Of a stretch of DNA of 35,820 nucleotides, positions 22,226 through 28,058 are shown piece after piece (position 1 is the stretch's first letter; each line of letters starts with the position of its first letter). The notes beneath the pieces are model-generated. The model was not told where the DNA came from. It searched no databases and saw only the letters and a list, made by a program, of their open reading frames with translations. The stretch spans positions 1 through 35,820 of the IMG/VR virus record IMGVR_UViG_3300045996_002402, one strand, 5' to 3'. The translations under genes were made by a program, and so were the position numbers. This stretch comes from a virus.

Positions 22226-22600
22226 ATGTCCATGTCCACCCACGGCAAGGCCATCGTGGCGTTCCTGTACGCCGTCGCGGTCGCCGTCCTGCCTCAGGTC
22301 ACCGGCGACCGCAACGCCGAACCGGCCGAGCTGGTCGCCATCGCCATCGCGGTCGCCACCGCGGTGGCCACCTACCTGGTGCCTCTGGCGCCGAACGCCA
22401 CCGGCGTGAAGACGGCCGTAGCGGCGGTGCTCGCCGCGCTGCAGGTCGCCGCGACCCTGATCCTCGACGGCGCCCTGGACTCCAACGACATCATGCTGAT
22501 CGCCGCGACCGCCCTCGGCGCGCTGGGCATCGCGGTCGCCCCGGCCGCGTCCACGACCGGCGTCGCCGTGGGCTGGGGATCCGACTCCCGCACGGCATGA
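22226..22600 (+). CDS. holin-like membrane protein
   Basis: 124 residues from ATG 22226 with GAGGAGA at 22214-22220. Three or four membrane spans: AIVAFLYAVAVAVLPQV, ELVAIAIAVATAVATYLVPL, TAVAAVLAALQVAATLILDG, and AATALGALGIAVAPAA, with the short polar end GWGSDSRTA. Size and topology match actinophage holins, which open the inner membrane so that the endolysin can reach the wall. Two other membrane genes lie upstream, so which is the true holin is unresolved; this one has the better profile. Confidence 0.82.
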   Translation: MSMSTHGKAIVAFLYAVAVAVLPQVTGDRNAEPAELVAIAIAVATAVATYLVPLAPNATGVKTAVAAVLAALQVAATLILDGALDSNDIMLIAATALGALGIAVAPAASTTGVAVGWGSDSRTA

Positions 22601-22791
22601 CCAGAGGCACGTCACGAACACCGCTCGGTCACTCGATCGCAGCCCACTACCTGCTCGGCTGGTGCTCCCTGTGCCCCGGCCGGGACGTCGCCCAGGAAGC
22701 CGTGGCCTGGCGGGTGTGGGCCGGCGCGCTGCCGGAGGTTGAGGCGGAGATCCGGCTCCAGCAGGAAGGCCCCGACAGGCAAGCTCGGTAG
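22597..22791 (+). CDS. small protein overlapping the holin-like gene, unknown function
   Basis: 64 residues, ATG 22597 in the ATGA overlap with the holin stop. Parts: GHSIAAHYLLGWCSLCPGRD, VAQEAVAWRVWAGALPEVEA, EIRLQQEGPDRQAR. CSLC could bind metal, but with only one pair this is weak. Overlap and position support a real gene; function is unknown. Confidence 0.55.
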   Translation: MTRGTSRTPLGHSIAAHYLLGWCSLCPGRDVAQEAVAWRVWAGALPEVEAEIRLQQEGPDRQAR

Positions 22792-22802
22792 GTCCGAACG
22801 AC

Positions 22803-22835
22803 AGCGGCCCACCTCCCTCGCGGAGGTGGGCCGCT
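22803..22835. terminator. strong bidirectional hairpin terminator
   Basis: AGCGGCCCACCTCC (22803-22816), loop CTCGC, GGAGGTGGGCCGCT (22822-22835): a perfect 14-bp stem. It lies exactly between the rightward lysis operon (ending 22791) and the leftward membrane-protein operon (ending 22851). It has no T run, as is common for high-GC actinobacteria. Confidence 0.75.
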
Positions 22836-22850
22836 TCGTCGTGTCCGGGG

Positions 22851-23345
22851 TCAGGCGTCGATCCGTTCCCGGGCGTCCCGGATCGCGCGCTTCGCGGTCG
22901 CCTCGCTGACGTTGAACGCGTTCATGATCTCGCGTACCCAGTCCGCGTAGTTGCCGCGGCCGGCCACGAGCCGGTCGGCCATCTCCTCCCGCGTCTCTTC
23001 CTCTCCGCCCTCAAGGTCGAGGTCGATCTCGTCGTCCTCGACCGGGCTGTCAGCGGCGTGGCCGTGCCATGGCCGGACGAGGATCGACCCGTCCGGCTGC
23101 GGGACCCGTTCACGCCACCACCACTGCTTCCGGTCGGTGTCATCGGTGGTGTCATCCGGTGTCAGATCATCTGTTTCCCCTGGTGTCACGTCGATCTCGT
23201 CCCCGTCCGGTGGGGTAGGGGAGTGGCCTCGGTAGTCCATCCACCAGCGATGGGTCCACACCCCGATGAACGCGATCGCGGAGGCGATCATCAGGCCGAC
23301 CAGGTGCGCCCAGCCCGGGTCCTGGGTCTCAGCAGCGAGCAGCAT
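22851..23345 (-). CDS. membrane-anchored protein with C-terminal helix-turn-helix-like segment
   Basis: 164 residues; last gene of the leftward operon. One membrane span near 13-33 (HLVGLMIASAIAFIGVWTH), a short basic stop (RWWMDYRG), a very acidic Asp/Thr linker (48-72), a Trp-rich turn (RKQWWWRERVPQPDGSIL), an acidic stretch (EDDEIDLDLEGGEEETREE), and a final helical segment near 125-164 (MADRLVAGRGNYADWVREIM, NAFNVSEATAKRAIRDARE) that looks like a helix-turn-helix. From memory it resembles conserved small membrane proteins of actinomycete plasmids and integrative elements, annotated without function. ATG overlaps the previous stop by one base. Confidence 0.8.
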   Translation of the reverse strand: MLLAAETQDPGWAHLVGLMIASAIAFIGVWTHRWWMDYRGHSPTPPDGDEIDVTPGETDDLTPDDTTDDTDRKQWWWRERVPQPDGSILVRPWHGHAADSPVEDDEIDLDLEGGEEETREEMADRLVAGRGNYADWVREIMNAFNVSEATAKRAIRDARERIDA

Positions 23346-23866
23346 CAGTTACCTCCGAGCAGGAAGCCGGGCAGCGGTGCGAACACCTCGGCGAGTAGTT
23401 CGTTCGTTCCGGCAGTCAGGTCGCCGATCCAGCCGAGCGGGACGTCACCGAACAGGCCGACCGCGACCGCGACCAGCCACAGCTTCCAGTTGATCGCCCA
23501 CACCCCGGACGGCGGGAAGTTCACGGTTGCGAGCCGGCCGAGCCGCTTGCTGGCCTTCGCGGGCAGCAGGCAGCCGAGGCCGTACAGCCAGATCCCGCCG
23601 ACGAGGATCCCGACGACCGCCGATGCCGAAGCCGCGGCGATGTAGGCGTCACCGGTGCGGTCGAGACCCCACTGAATGACGCCGGTGAGCCGCTCGAGGG
23701 TCCAGGCGTCAAGCTGGCTGCCGTTGAAGCCCTCGTAGATCGCCGGGATGGCCATGAGGAACGCGAGCCGGTCGCGGATCCAGTTCGGGCCGACGGAGAC
23801 ATAGTCGACGACGACCGCGAGCAGGAGCAGCACGGCCACCCCGGTCGGGGACATCTGGTGATCCAT
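23345..23866 (-). CDS. multi-span membrane protein, unknown function
   Basis: 173 residues. Hydrophobic spans near 8-25 (VAVLLLLAVVVDYVSV), about 77-100 (AAASASAVVGILVGGIWLYG, LGCLLP), and 125-147 (WKLWLVAVAVGLFGDVPL), with a loop containing FNGSQLDAWTLERLTGVIQW and a final Gly/Leu-rich end (PLPGFLLGGN). No enzyme motif. Tightly coupled on both sides (one-base stop/start overlaps), so it is made in fixed proportion with its neighbours, suggesting a membrane complex. Confidence 0.8.
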   Translation of the reverse strand: MDHQMSPTGVAVLLLLAVVVDYVSVGPNWIRDRLAFLMAIPAIYEGFNGSQLDAWTLERLTGVIQWGLDRTGDAYIAAASASAVVGILVGGIWLYGLGCLLPAKASKRLGRLATVNFPPSGVWAINWKLWLVAVAVGLFGDVPLGWIGDLTAGTNELLAEVFAPLPGFLLGGN

Positions 23867-24099
23867 CAGGCCACCACGTCCATGACGGCATTGCCGCTGT
23901 CGTAGTCGCAGACCTGCATGATCGGGTGGTCCATGGGCTCGTTCTCGGAGACCCGGGCCCGCTGGACGAGCGCGACGAGCTGCCGATCGAGGATGGCGTT
24001 CATGGTTGGCGATTCCAGGTCGACGTCGATGACGAGGTTCGCCTTGCGCAGCACCTCGTACTGCCCGTCATAGATCCTCAGCCGGTAGCGGCGAAGCAT
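23866..24099 (-). CDS. small soluble protein of the membrane operon
   Basis: 77 residues, ATG at 24099 with GGAAGGAA upstream on the minus strand. Sequence: RRYRLRIYDGQYEVLRKANL, VIDVDLESPTMNAILDRQLV, ALVQRARVSENEPMDHPIMQ, VCDYDSGNAVMDVVA. It looks like a small alpha/beta fold with no membrane span, perhaps a cytoplasmic partner. Similar 'RYRLRIYDGxYEV' proteins accompany the same membrane genes on actinomycete elements, from memory. It overlaps the previous gene by 32 bases. Confidence 0.78.
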   Translation of the reverse strand: MLRRYRLRIYDGQYEVLRKANLVIDVDLESPTMNAILDRQLVALVQRARVSENEPMDHPIMQVCDYDSGNAVMDVVA

Positions 24100-24232
24100 C
24101 GTCGGTTCCTTCCGTGGGTTCGGGTTTGGGCGGGAGGGTGGAGAGCTCCATGCGGCCGCCGGCGATCCCGCAGGCGAGTCCGGCGATGAGGAAGGCGAGG
24201 GAGATCAGCTCGGGGCTCAGGTCGACGCTCAC
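24068..24232 (-). CDS. 54-residue single-span membrane protein
   Basis: GTG at 24232 overlaps the stop of the preceding membrane gene (GTGA). Residues 9-27 form one membrane helix (LISLAFLIAGLACGIAGG), followed by a Pro/Glu/Asp-rich tail (LPPKPEPTEGTDDASPLPAE). The acidic tail probably faces the cytoplasm or binds a partner. Found by reading the frame between the two larger genes; the overlaps on both sides support it. Confidence 0.75.
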   Translation of the reverse strand: MSVDLSPELISLAFLIAGLACGIAGGRMELSTLPPKPEPTEGTDDASPLPAEDL

Positions 24233-25047
24233 GACTCGGCCCGGACCATGTGAGCCAGCGCGGCGCCCATGCCGAGCACGGCGACGGGAATTCCGGAGAC
24301 GACGAGCGTGATCGGCCACGGGGCGACGGTCCATCCGAGGGCGACCATCTGGTGGTAGATGGCCTGACCGGCGAAGCCGAGCAGGAGCGAGCCGATAGCC
24401 GACCAGCGGGCGAAGGTGAGCGCCTTGCCGTGCACGAATCCGGACAGCCAGACGTAGAGCGCGTAGGCGGCGTAGGTCTCCATCCCGATCGGCAGCGTGA
24501 TCGCCGTGTTGATGGCGATCTTCTCGGCGCCGGGGATGCCGGGGAACGGGTGCACGACACCGAAGCCGGTCATGCTGCCGAGGTCGACCCACCCCGCCCA
24601 GATCGCGGCGAACGCGGGCAGGCACAGGATCAGAACCGGCCACACGACAACCCGCCGAGCAGGGCGGGAAGAGGCAGCGACCGGCTCGACGACCGGTGCG
24701 GCGACCTCGTCCCGAACGGTTTCGGTCACCTCGGCGACGACCGGCGGCAGTGGCTCGACGAGCGGCGCGGCGGGCAGTTCGGGGAGAGGTGCGACGACCA
24801 CGGCCGGACGGGGGCGCGGCTTCTTCCGGCGGGCGACCGCGGCCATCGCCGCACGGCCCTGGCGGATGCGTTCGGCTCGCCGTTCGCGGGAGAGGGTCTC
24901 GCGTACGTCGGCGGCCGTCTCCCGGCGGACGTGCAAGGTCTTCCGCAGGGATTCGATGGACGGGATCGAGCCGGCGCCGACGTGCTGACGGGCTTCGGTA
25001 AGTAGCTGCTCGCGGGTGCGCCGCGGCGGCGTGGCGGTAATGGTCAC
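24229..25047 (-). CDS. membrane protein with N-terminal helix-turn-helix-like segment (spread/permease-like)
   Basis: 272 residues from GTG 25047, chosen because GGAGGA lies 6-7 bases upstream on the minus strand; the frame stays open to 25215 but that part would cross the operators. Residues 16-60 (SIPSIESLRKTLHVRRETAA, DVRETLSRERRAER) resemble the recognition part of a winged-helix or helix-turn-helix; residues 75-125 are a Pro/Val-rich linker; residues 134-268 hold about four membrane spans (VVWPVLILCLPAFAAIWAGW, INTAITLPIGMETYAAYALY, WSAIGSLLLGFAGQAIY, ITLVVSGIPVAVLGMGAAL). From memory, similar proteins on actinomycete plasmids and integrative elements are labelled ABC-permease-like or spread proteins, without proven role. 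It is the first gene of the operon. Confidence 0.82.
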   Translation of the reverse strand: MTITATPPRRTREQLLTEARQHVGAGSIPSIESLRKTLHVRRETAADVRETLSRERRAERIRQGRAAMAAVARRKKPRPRPAVVVAPLPELPAAPLVEPLPPVVAEVTETVRDEVAAPVVEPVAASSRPARRVVVWPVLILCLPAFAAIWAGWVDLGSMTGFGVVHPFPGIPGAEKIAINTAITLPIGMETYAAYALYVWLSGFVHGKALTFARWSAIGSLLLGFAGQAIYHQMVALGWTVAPWPITLVVSGIPVAVLGMGAALAHMVRAES

Positions 25048-25147
25048 GGATTCCTCCGCAGTCGGCGGGGTGGTCTGGGTGCCCGGGACGACCGACGACG
25101 TGGTCCTGCCTCGTCGTCCCGGGAAGCTCTCGACATCCGCTCTAGCG

Positions 25148-25161
25148 GGTGTCATGACACC
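25148..25161. promoter_or_regulatory. operator copy 1 (GGTGTCATGACACC)
   Basis: Perfect 14-bp palindrome in the divergent region between the leftward membrane operon and the rightward ribbon-helix-helix gene. Its centre is 26 bp from that of copy 2. Confidence 0.75.
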
Positions 25162-25170
25162 TAAGCTAGC

Positions 25171-25422
25171 ATGGGTGTCATGACACCCACAAGTAGACCG
25201 GATACCAAACGTCATGACACCCTGATCAACGTGACGTCAAAGGGCACCGACCGCCGCACCATCCGCGTCGACCCGGAACTCTGGGAAGAGTTCGGCGAGT
25301 GGGCCCGCGACTATCCGGGCGGTGCCTCCGGTGCCCTGCGCGCGTGCATGCGATACCTGCTCGGCAAACCGGAGGCCGAACTGCCGAGCCGCGACGGCGA
25401 CACCCCGACGCCGGAGAGCTAA
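25171..25422 (+). CDS. ribbon-helix-helix DNA-binding regulator (putative)
   Basis: Up to 83 residues. The core is TDRRTIRVDPELWEEFGEWA, RDYPGGASGALRACMRYLLG, which has the short basic strand and two helices of Arc/CopG/ParD-type proteins. The start is uncertain: ATG 25171 and ATG 25180 lie in the operator, while GTG 25231 begins just before the conserved core and leaves all operators upstream. No strong ribosome binding site helps. It probably represses both itself and the leftward membrane operon through the palindromes at 25148-25222. No toxin gene follows it, so a toxin-antitoxin role is less likely. Confidence 0.75.
   Translation: MGVMTPTSRPDTKRHDTLINVTSKGTDRRTIRVDPELWEEFGEWARDYPGGASGALRACMRYLLGKPEAELPSRDGDTPTPES
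25173..25188. promoter_or_regulatory. operator copy 2 (GGGTGTCATGACACCC)
   Basis: Perfect 16-bp palindrome with the same core as copy 1. It overlaps the first codons of the ribbon-helix-helix frame if that gene starts at 25171. A third partial copy, GTCATGACACCC, lies at 25211-25222. Repeated palindromes of this kind are typical of autoregulation by the adjacent small DNA-binding protein. Confidence 0.75.
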
Positions 25423-25469
25423 CGTCCGCCGATCCCCACCGTCGTTACACATGACGTACCGTCGATATC

Positions 25470-25495
25470 GGCGGCCGGTGTAGAGGCCGGCCGCC
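25470..25495 (+). terminator. hairpin between the ribbon-helix-helix and XRE genes
   Basis: GGCGGCCGG (25470-25478), loop of 8, CCGGCCGCC (25487-25495): perfect 9-bp stem. It may end the short upstream transcript or lie in the leader of the XRE gene. Confidence 0.45.
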
Positions 25496-25523
25496 GCCCC
25501 TGTCCTCTACCAGGGAGCGCCTG

Positions 25524-26711
25524 ATGCCAGATCAGGAGACGTTCGAACACGCCTTGACCCGGCTGCGTGGCGGCATGTCGCTGCGAGAGCTAGCCCGCCG
25601 GTCCCATATCAACGTCGGGCACCTGTCCCGCGTCGCCCGCGGGCAGCGTCCCCCCAGCGCCGACATTGCTCGAGCCTTGGACGAGGCTCTCGGCGCCGAC
25701 GGCCAGCTCATCGCCCTCACCGCGACGCGCAAGCCTGCACGGTTCGAACCCGACGACTTCCGGCCGTGGGAGACCGCCGAGCTTCTCGGCCGGATCCGGG
25801 CCGGCGCCATCGATTTCGGCGCGATCGAGTCCCTTGAGGCCACGGTGTTTGAGCTGTGCTGCGAGTACCCGGTGCGGGATGCCCGGAGCCTGCGGCGGGA
25901 GGCCCACGGCTGGCTCGGTGAGGTCGAACGCAAGCTCCGGCAGCCCGTCGGCCTGGCTGCTCACGAGGGCCTGCTCCACGCCGCCGGCTGGCTGGCGCTG
26001 CTCACCGGCTGCCTGGAGTACGACATGGGCAAGCGGGCCGCAGCCGAAGCGACCCGCGTGGCAGCCCGGCAGCTCGGCGAAGAGGGCGGCAACCCCGAGA
26101 TTGTCGGCTGGTCATACGAGATGGAGGCCTGGTTCGCGCTCACCCAGTCCCGCTATCAGGCGGTCCTCGATGCCGCCGAGGCCGGTCAAGCCGTGGCGCC
26201 CGGCGGATCCGCTGCCGTACAGCTCGCCGGGCAGCAGGCGAAGGCCTACGCGCGGACCGGGAACCGGGAAGGCGTACGCGAAGTGCTGGAGCAGGGGCGG
26301 ATCCTGCTCGCGTCGCAGCCGGCCCCGTCCCGGCCGGATCATCACTTCATCGTCGACCCGGCGAAGTGGGACTTCTACGCGATGGACGCGTACCGGCAGG
26401 TGGGCGACGACGACCGGGCAGCACAGCACGCCAGGATGGTGCTCGAGCTCGGGACGGGCCCGGATGGTGAGCTGGCGCCGATGCGAATGACGGAGGCCCG
26501 GCTGACGCTTGCTGCCGTTGCCGCACGTGAGGGCGACCTGGAGCAGGCCGTCGAGACGGGCATCGGGGCGCTTGGCGGTCAGCGCAAGTCGCTGCCGTCG
26601 CTGCTGATGGTCGGCGGCGAGCTGGAGACCGAGTTGCACACCCGCTACCCGGACGAGTCCGGGACCGCGGACTTCCGTGAGGCGCTGCGATCGGTCGCCG
26701 CCAGAACGTGA
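25524..26711 (+). CDS. XRE-family regulator with TPR-like C-terminal region
   Basis: 395 residues. Residues 6-60 form a clear helix-turn-helix of the XRE family (HALTRLRGGMSLRELARRSH, INVGHLSRVARGQRPPSADI, ARALDEALGADGQLIAL). The remaining 330 residues are helical pairs with the Ala/Leu spacing of tetratricopeptide-like repeats (AAHEGLLHAAGWLALLTGCL, KAYARTGNREGVREVLEQG, AAVAAREGDLEQAVETGIGA). This is the actinomycete regulator type that usually stands next to a DUF397 gene, and one is found at 27292. In chromosomes such pairs act in development or other switches; here it is phage cargo. ATG 25524 is preceded by AGGGAG at 25511-25516. Confidence 0.88.
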   Translation: MPDQETFEHALTRLRGGMSLRELARRSHINVGHLSRVARGQRPPSADIARALDEALGADGQLIALTATRKPARFEPDDFRPWETAELLGRIRAGAIDFGAIESLEATVFELCCEYPVRDARSLRREAHGWLGEVERKLRQPVGLAAHEGLLHAAGWLALLTGCLEYDMGKRAAAEATRVAARQLGEEGGNPEIVGWSYEMEAWFALTQSRYQAVLDAAEAGQAVAPGGSAAVQLAGQQAKAYARTGNREGVREVLEQGRILLASQPAPSRPDHHFIVDPAKWDFYAMDAYRQVGDDDRAAQHARMVLELGTGPDGELAPMRMTEARLTLAAVAAREGDLEQAVETGIGALGGQRKSLPSLLMVGGELETELHTRYPDESGTADFREALRSVAART

Positions 26712-26718
26712 ACGGCCG

Positions 26719-26762
26719 TGTTGCCAGCGTTGCCAATCCCGGCAACAGCCCAGGTGGCAACA
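26719..26762. promoter_or_regulatory. cluster of GTTGCC/GGCAAC repeats (probable operator)
   Basis: TGTTGCCA (26719-26726) and TGGCAACA (26755-26762) form an outer inverted repeat; GTTGCC (26729-26734) and GGCAAC (26741-26746) an inner one. It begins 8 bases after the XRE stop and lies 110 bases before the next small gene. Four half-sites near an XRE gene suggest its binding site and the control region of the small-gene/DUF397 operon. Confidence 0.55.
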
Positions 26763-26873
26763 GGTCACTACTGCCTCTCGCGTGATCGCCGCGTGACGAT
26801 CAGGTCAGCGGCGACGGGCGCCGGGCTGCGAAACCTCGGCCGTCCGTCGCCGCCCTGACTCGGGGAGGCGACG

Positions 26874-27041
26874 ATGCTGGCTGAGGTGATCTGCCATCTA
26901 CTAGTGCGGCGCCGGGTGGATGCGGCCCACGCGTGGCGCGATGCCGAGCGTGAGGCGTACGAGGCGGCGAAGCAGAGGATCCTTACCCTGGCGCCGGCGA
27001 CTCCTGACCCGGTGGGCGCTCGGTCGAGGCGGTCAGCATGA
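26874..27041 (+). CDS. 55-residue protein in the XRE-DUF397 cluster
   Basis: ATG 26874, preceded by GGGGAGG at 26862-26868; the stop overlaps the next start (ATGA, 27038-27041). Sequence is helical with basic ends: MLAEVICHLLVRRRVDAAHA, WRDAEREAYEAAKQRILTLA, then a Pro/Arg-rich tail. Too short for usual gene finders but with a good binding site and overlap. Similar very small proteins often lie beside such regulators; function unknown. Confidence 0.6.
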   Translation: MLAEVICHLLVRRRVDAAHAWRDAEREAYEAAKQRILTLAPATPDPVGARSRRSA

Positions 27042-27250
27042 CGGCCCGCAAGCCGATCCTGACCGTCGGCCCTCGGAGGCTGCCGCAGGACGGCGTTGCG
27101 AGGGTGTGGATCGACACCGGCTCCGGCCCCGGCCATGTGCGCGAGGTGCCGGTGGAGCGTCTGGCCCTGGCGGAGAGCGACGACGGCCAGACCGACCACG
27201 CCATCTACACCCTCCGGCCAGCAGGCGACGCGCCTCCCGCCGACGAATGA
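27038..27250 (+). CDS. 70-residue protein in the XRE-DUF397 cluster
   Basis: Sequence: MTARKPILTVGPRRLPQDGV, ARVWIDTGSGPGHVREVPVE, RLALAESDDGQTDHAIYTLR, PAGDAPPADE. The middle looks like a small beta-rich fold. It overlaps the preceding small gene and precedes the DUF397 gene by 41 bases. No family recognised. Confidence 0.6.
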   Translation: MTARKPILTVGPRRLPQDGVARVWIDTGSGPGHVREVPVERLALAESDDGQTDHAIYTLRPAGDAPPADE

Positions 27251-27257
27251 GCTTCCT

Positions 27258-27274
27258 GGCCGGAGGCTCCGGCC
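27258..27274 (+). terminator. hairpin just before the DUF397 gene
   Basis: GGCCGGA (27258-27264), loop GGC, TCCGGCC (27268-27274). A compact 7-bp stem 17 bases before the DUF397 start. It may act as an attenuator or control access to the following AAGGAG. Confidence 0.4.
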
Positions 27275-27291
27275 GGGGGAAGGAGTAGACG

Positions 27292-27516
27292 ATGGAGATC
27301 GAGACCAAGGGCATGACGGTCGACCTGGCCGGTGCGTCGTGGAAGAAGAGCTCCCGGTCCGGTGCGGCCGGCCACTGCGTGGAGATCGCGTTTGTCGGGC
27401 AGGCGACCGCGGTCCGCGACTCGAAGGACCCGAACGGTCCGGCGCTGGTCTTCACGCCGGCCGAGTGGGACGCGTTCGTCGGTGGCGCCAAGGACGGCGA
27501 GTTCGACCGGAACTGA
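27292..27516 (+). CDS. DUF397 domain protein
   Basis: 74 residues. Contains the family hallmarks: ASWKKSSRSGAAGHCVEIAF, then ATAVRDSKDPNGPALVFTPA, then EWDAFVGGAKDGEFD. DUF397 proteins are typical of actinomycetes and usually pair with an XRE regulator, probably modifying its activity. Here the two are separated by two tiny genes instead of being adjacent. ATG 27292 follows AAGGAG at 27280-27285. Confidence 0.92.
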   Translation: MEIETKGMTVDLAGASWKKSSRSGAAGHCVEIAFVGQATAVRDSKDPNGPALVFTPAEWDAFVGGAKDGEFDRN

Positions 27517-27529
27517 CCCGCGTGGGACG

Positions 27530-27569
27530 GCGGCGGTCGGGGCGATGGGCGCCCTGGCCGCCGCTTCGG
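27530..27569. terminator. bidirectional hairpin between DUF397 and excisionase-like genes
   Basis: GCGGCGGTC pairs with GCCGCCGC around an inner GGGCG/CGCCC stem, between two converging genes (stops at 27516 and 27570). No T run. Imperfect stem; role inferred from placement. Confidence 0.4.
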
Positions 27570-27776
27570 CTATTCGCCCTCGGCGTCCTCCAGAAGGGCG
27601 GGCCGGTGCTCGGTGATCCAGCGCTCGACATCGGAGGCGAGCCAGATGCGGCCAACATCCAGCTCATCGAACGGGGCCGGCCAGTCCGGGCGGGCGATGA
27701 GCTGTTTGGTGCGCGTGCGGCCCACGCCGAGGCGGCGGCCGATTTCGGCCATGGCCATGAGCCGCCCGGTGCGCAT
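27570..27776 (-). CDS. excisionase-like helix-turn-helix protein
   Basis: 68 residues. MAMAEIGRRLGVGRTRTKQL, IARPDWPAPFDELDVGRIWL, ASDVERWITEHRP is the AlpA/Xis type of small winged helix-turn-helix, with the 'W....V..W' ending. Such proteins bend DNA or regulate excision. Because the integrase here is a large serine recombinase, this could be its directionality factor or simply a regulator. The start may be the first ATG (27776) or the internal ATG at residue 7. Confidence 0.75.
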   Translation of the reverse strand: MRTGRLMAMAEIGRRLGVGRTRTKQLIARPDWPAPFDELDVGRIWLASDVERWITEHRPALLEDAEGE

Positions 27777-27880
27777 GTGTCCTGACGCTATGGAGGTGTG
27801 TCGTGCCCTAGCTGGACACTGCCCAGTCAGGGCACTGGTCGTGCGACATACTGCACCGCTCGATCTACGCAGGCAAGAGG

Positions 27881-27908
27881 TTGAAGGCTCAAGCGGGACA
27901 TCTATATA
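27881..27908 (+). promoter_or_regulatory. sigma-70-type promoter in an A/T-richer stretch
   Basis: TTGAAG (27881-27886), 16-base spacer, TATATA (27903-27908). The best consensus -10 in the window. Transcription would run rightward into the gene at 28059 through about 145 bases of leader. The region 27777-28058 has no supported gene and is visibly richer in A and T than its surroundings. Confidence 0.5.
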
Positions 27909-28058
27909 AAAGCCTGACTGTTCGGCTGACCGCCGGCCGAAAACGATCTAGTGAGTGACGGCCCGGTTACAGGATGTATTCCATATCACAAGCAAGTTCA
28001 ATGAACGCCTGACCTGGGAGTTACCGAGTTACCAGGGGAACGCTTTCCGGGGGGAACA

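Noticed and set aside
24250-25005. 251-codon plus-strand frame opposite the membrane gene
   Set aside because: Repetitive Gly/Asp/Arg content; the minus-strand gene has membrane spans, a ribosome binding site and coupling.
25048-25215. N-terminal extension of the first membrane-operon gene
   Set aside because: It would cross the divergent operators and has no ribosome binding site, whereas GTG 25047 has GGAGGA at good spacing.
25171-25422. Ribbon-helix-helix gene as the antitoxin of a toxin-antitoxin pair
   Set aside because: No toxin-like small gene follows it; the next gene is an XRE-TPR regulator after a hairpin, and its operators face the membrane operon.
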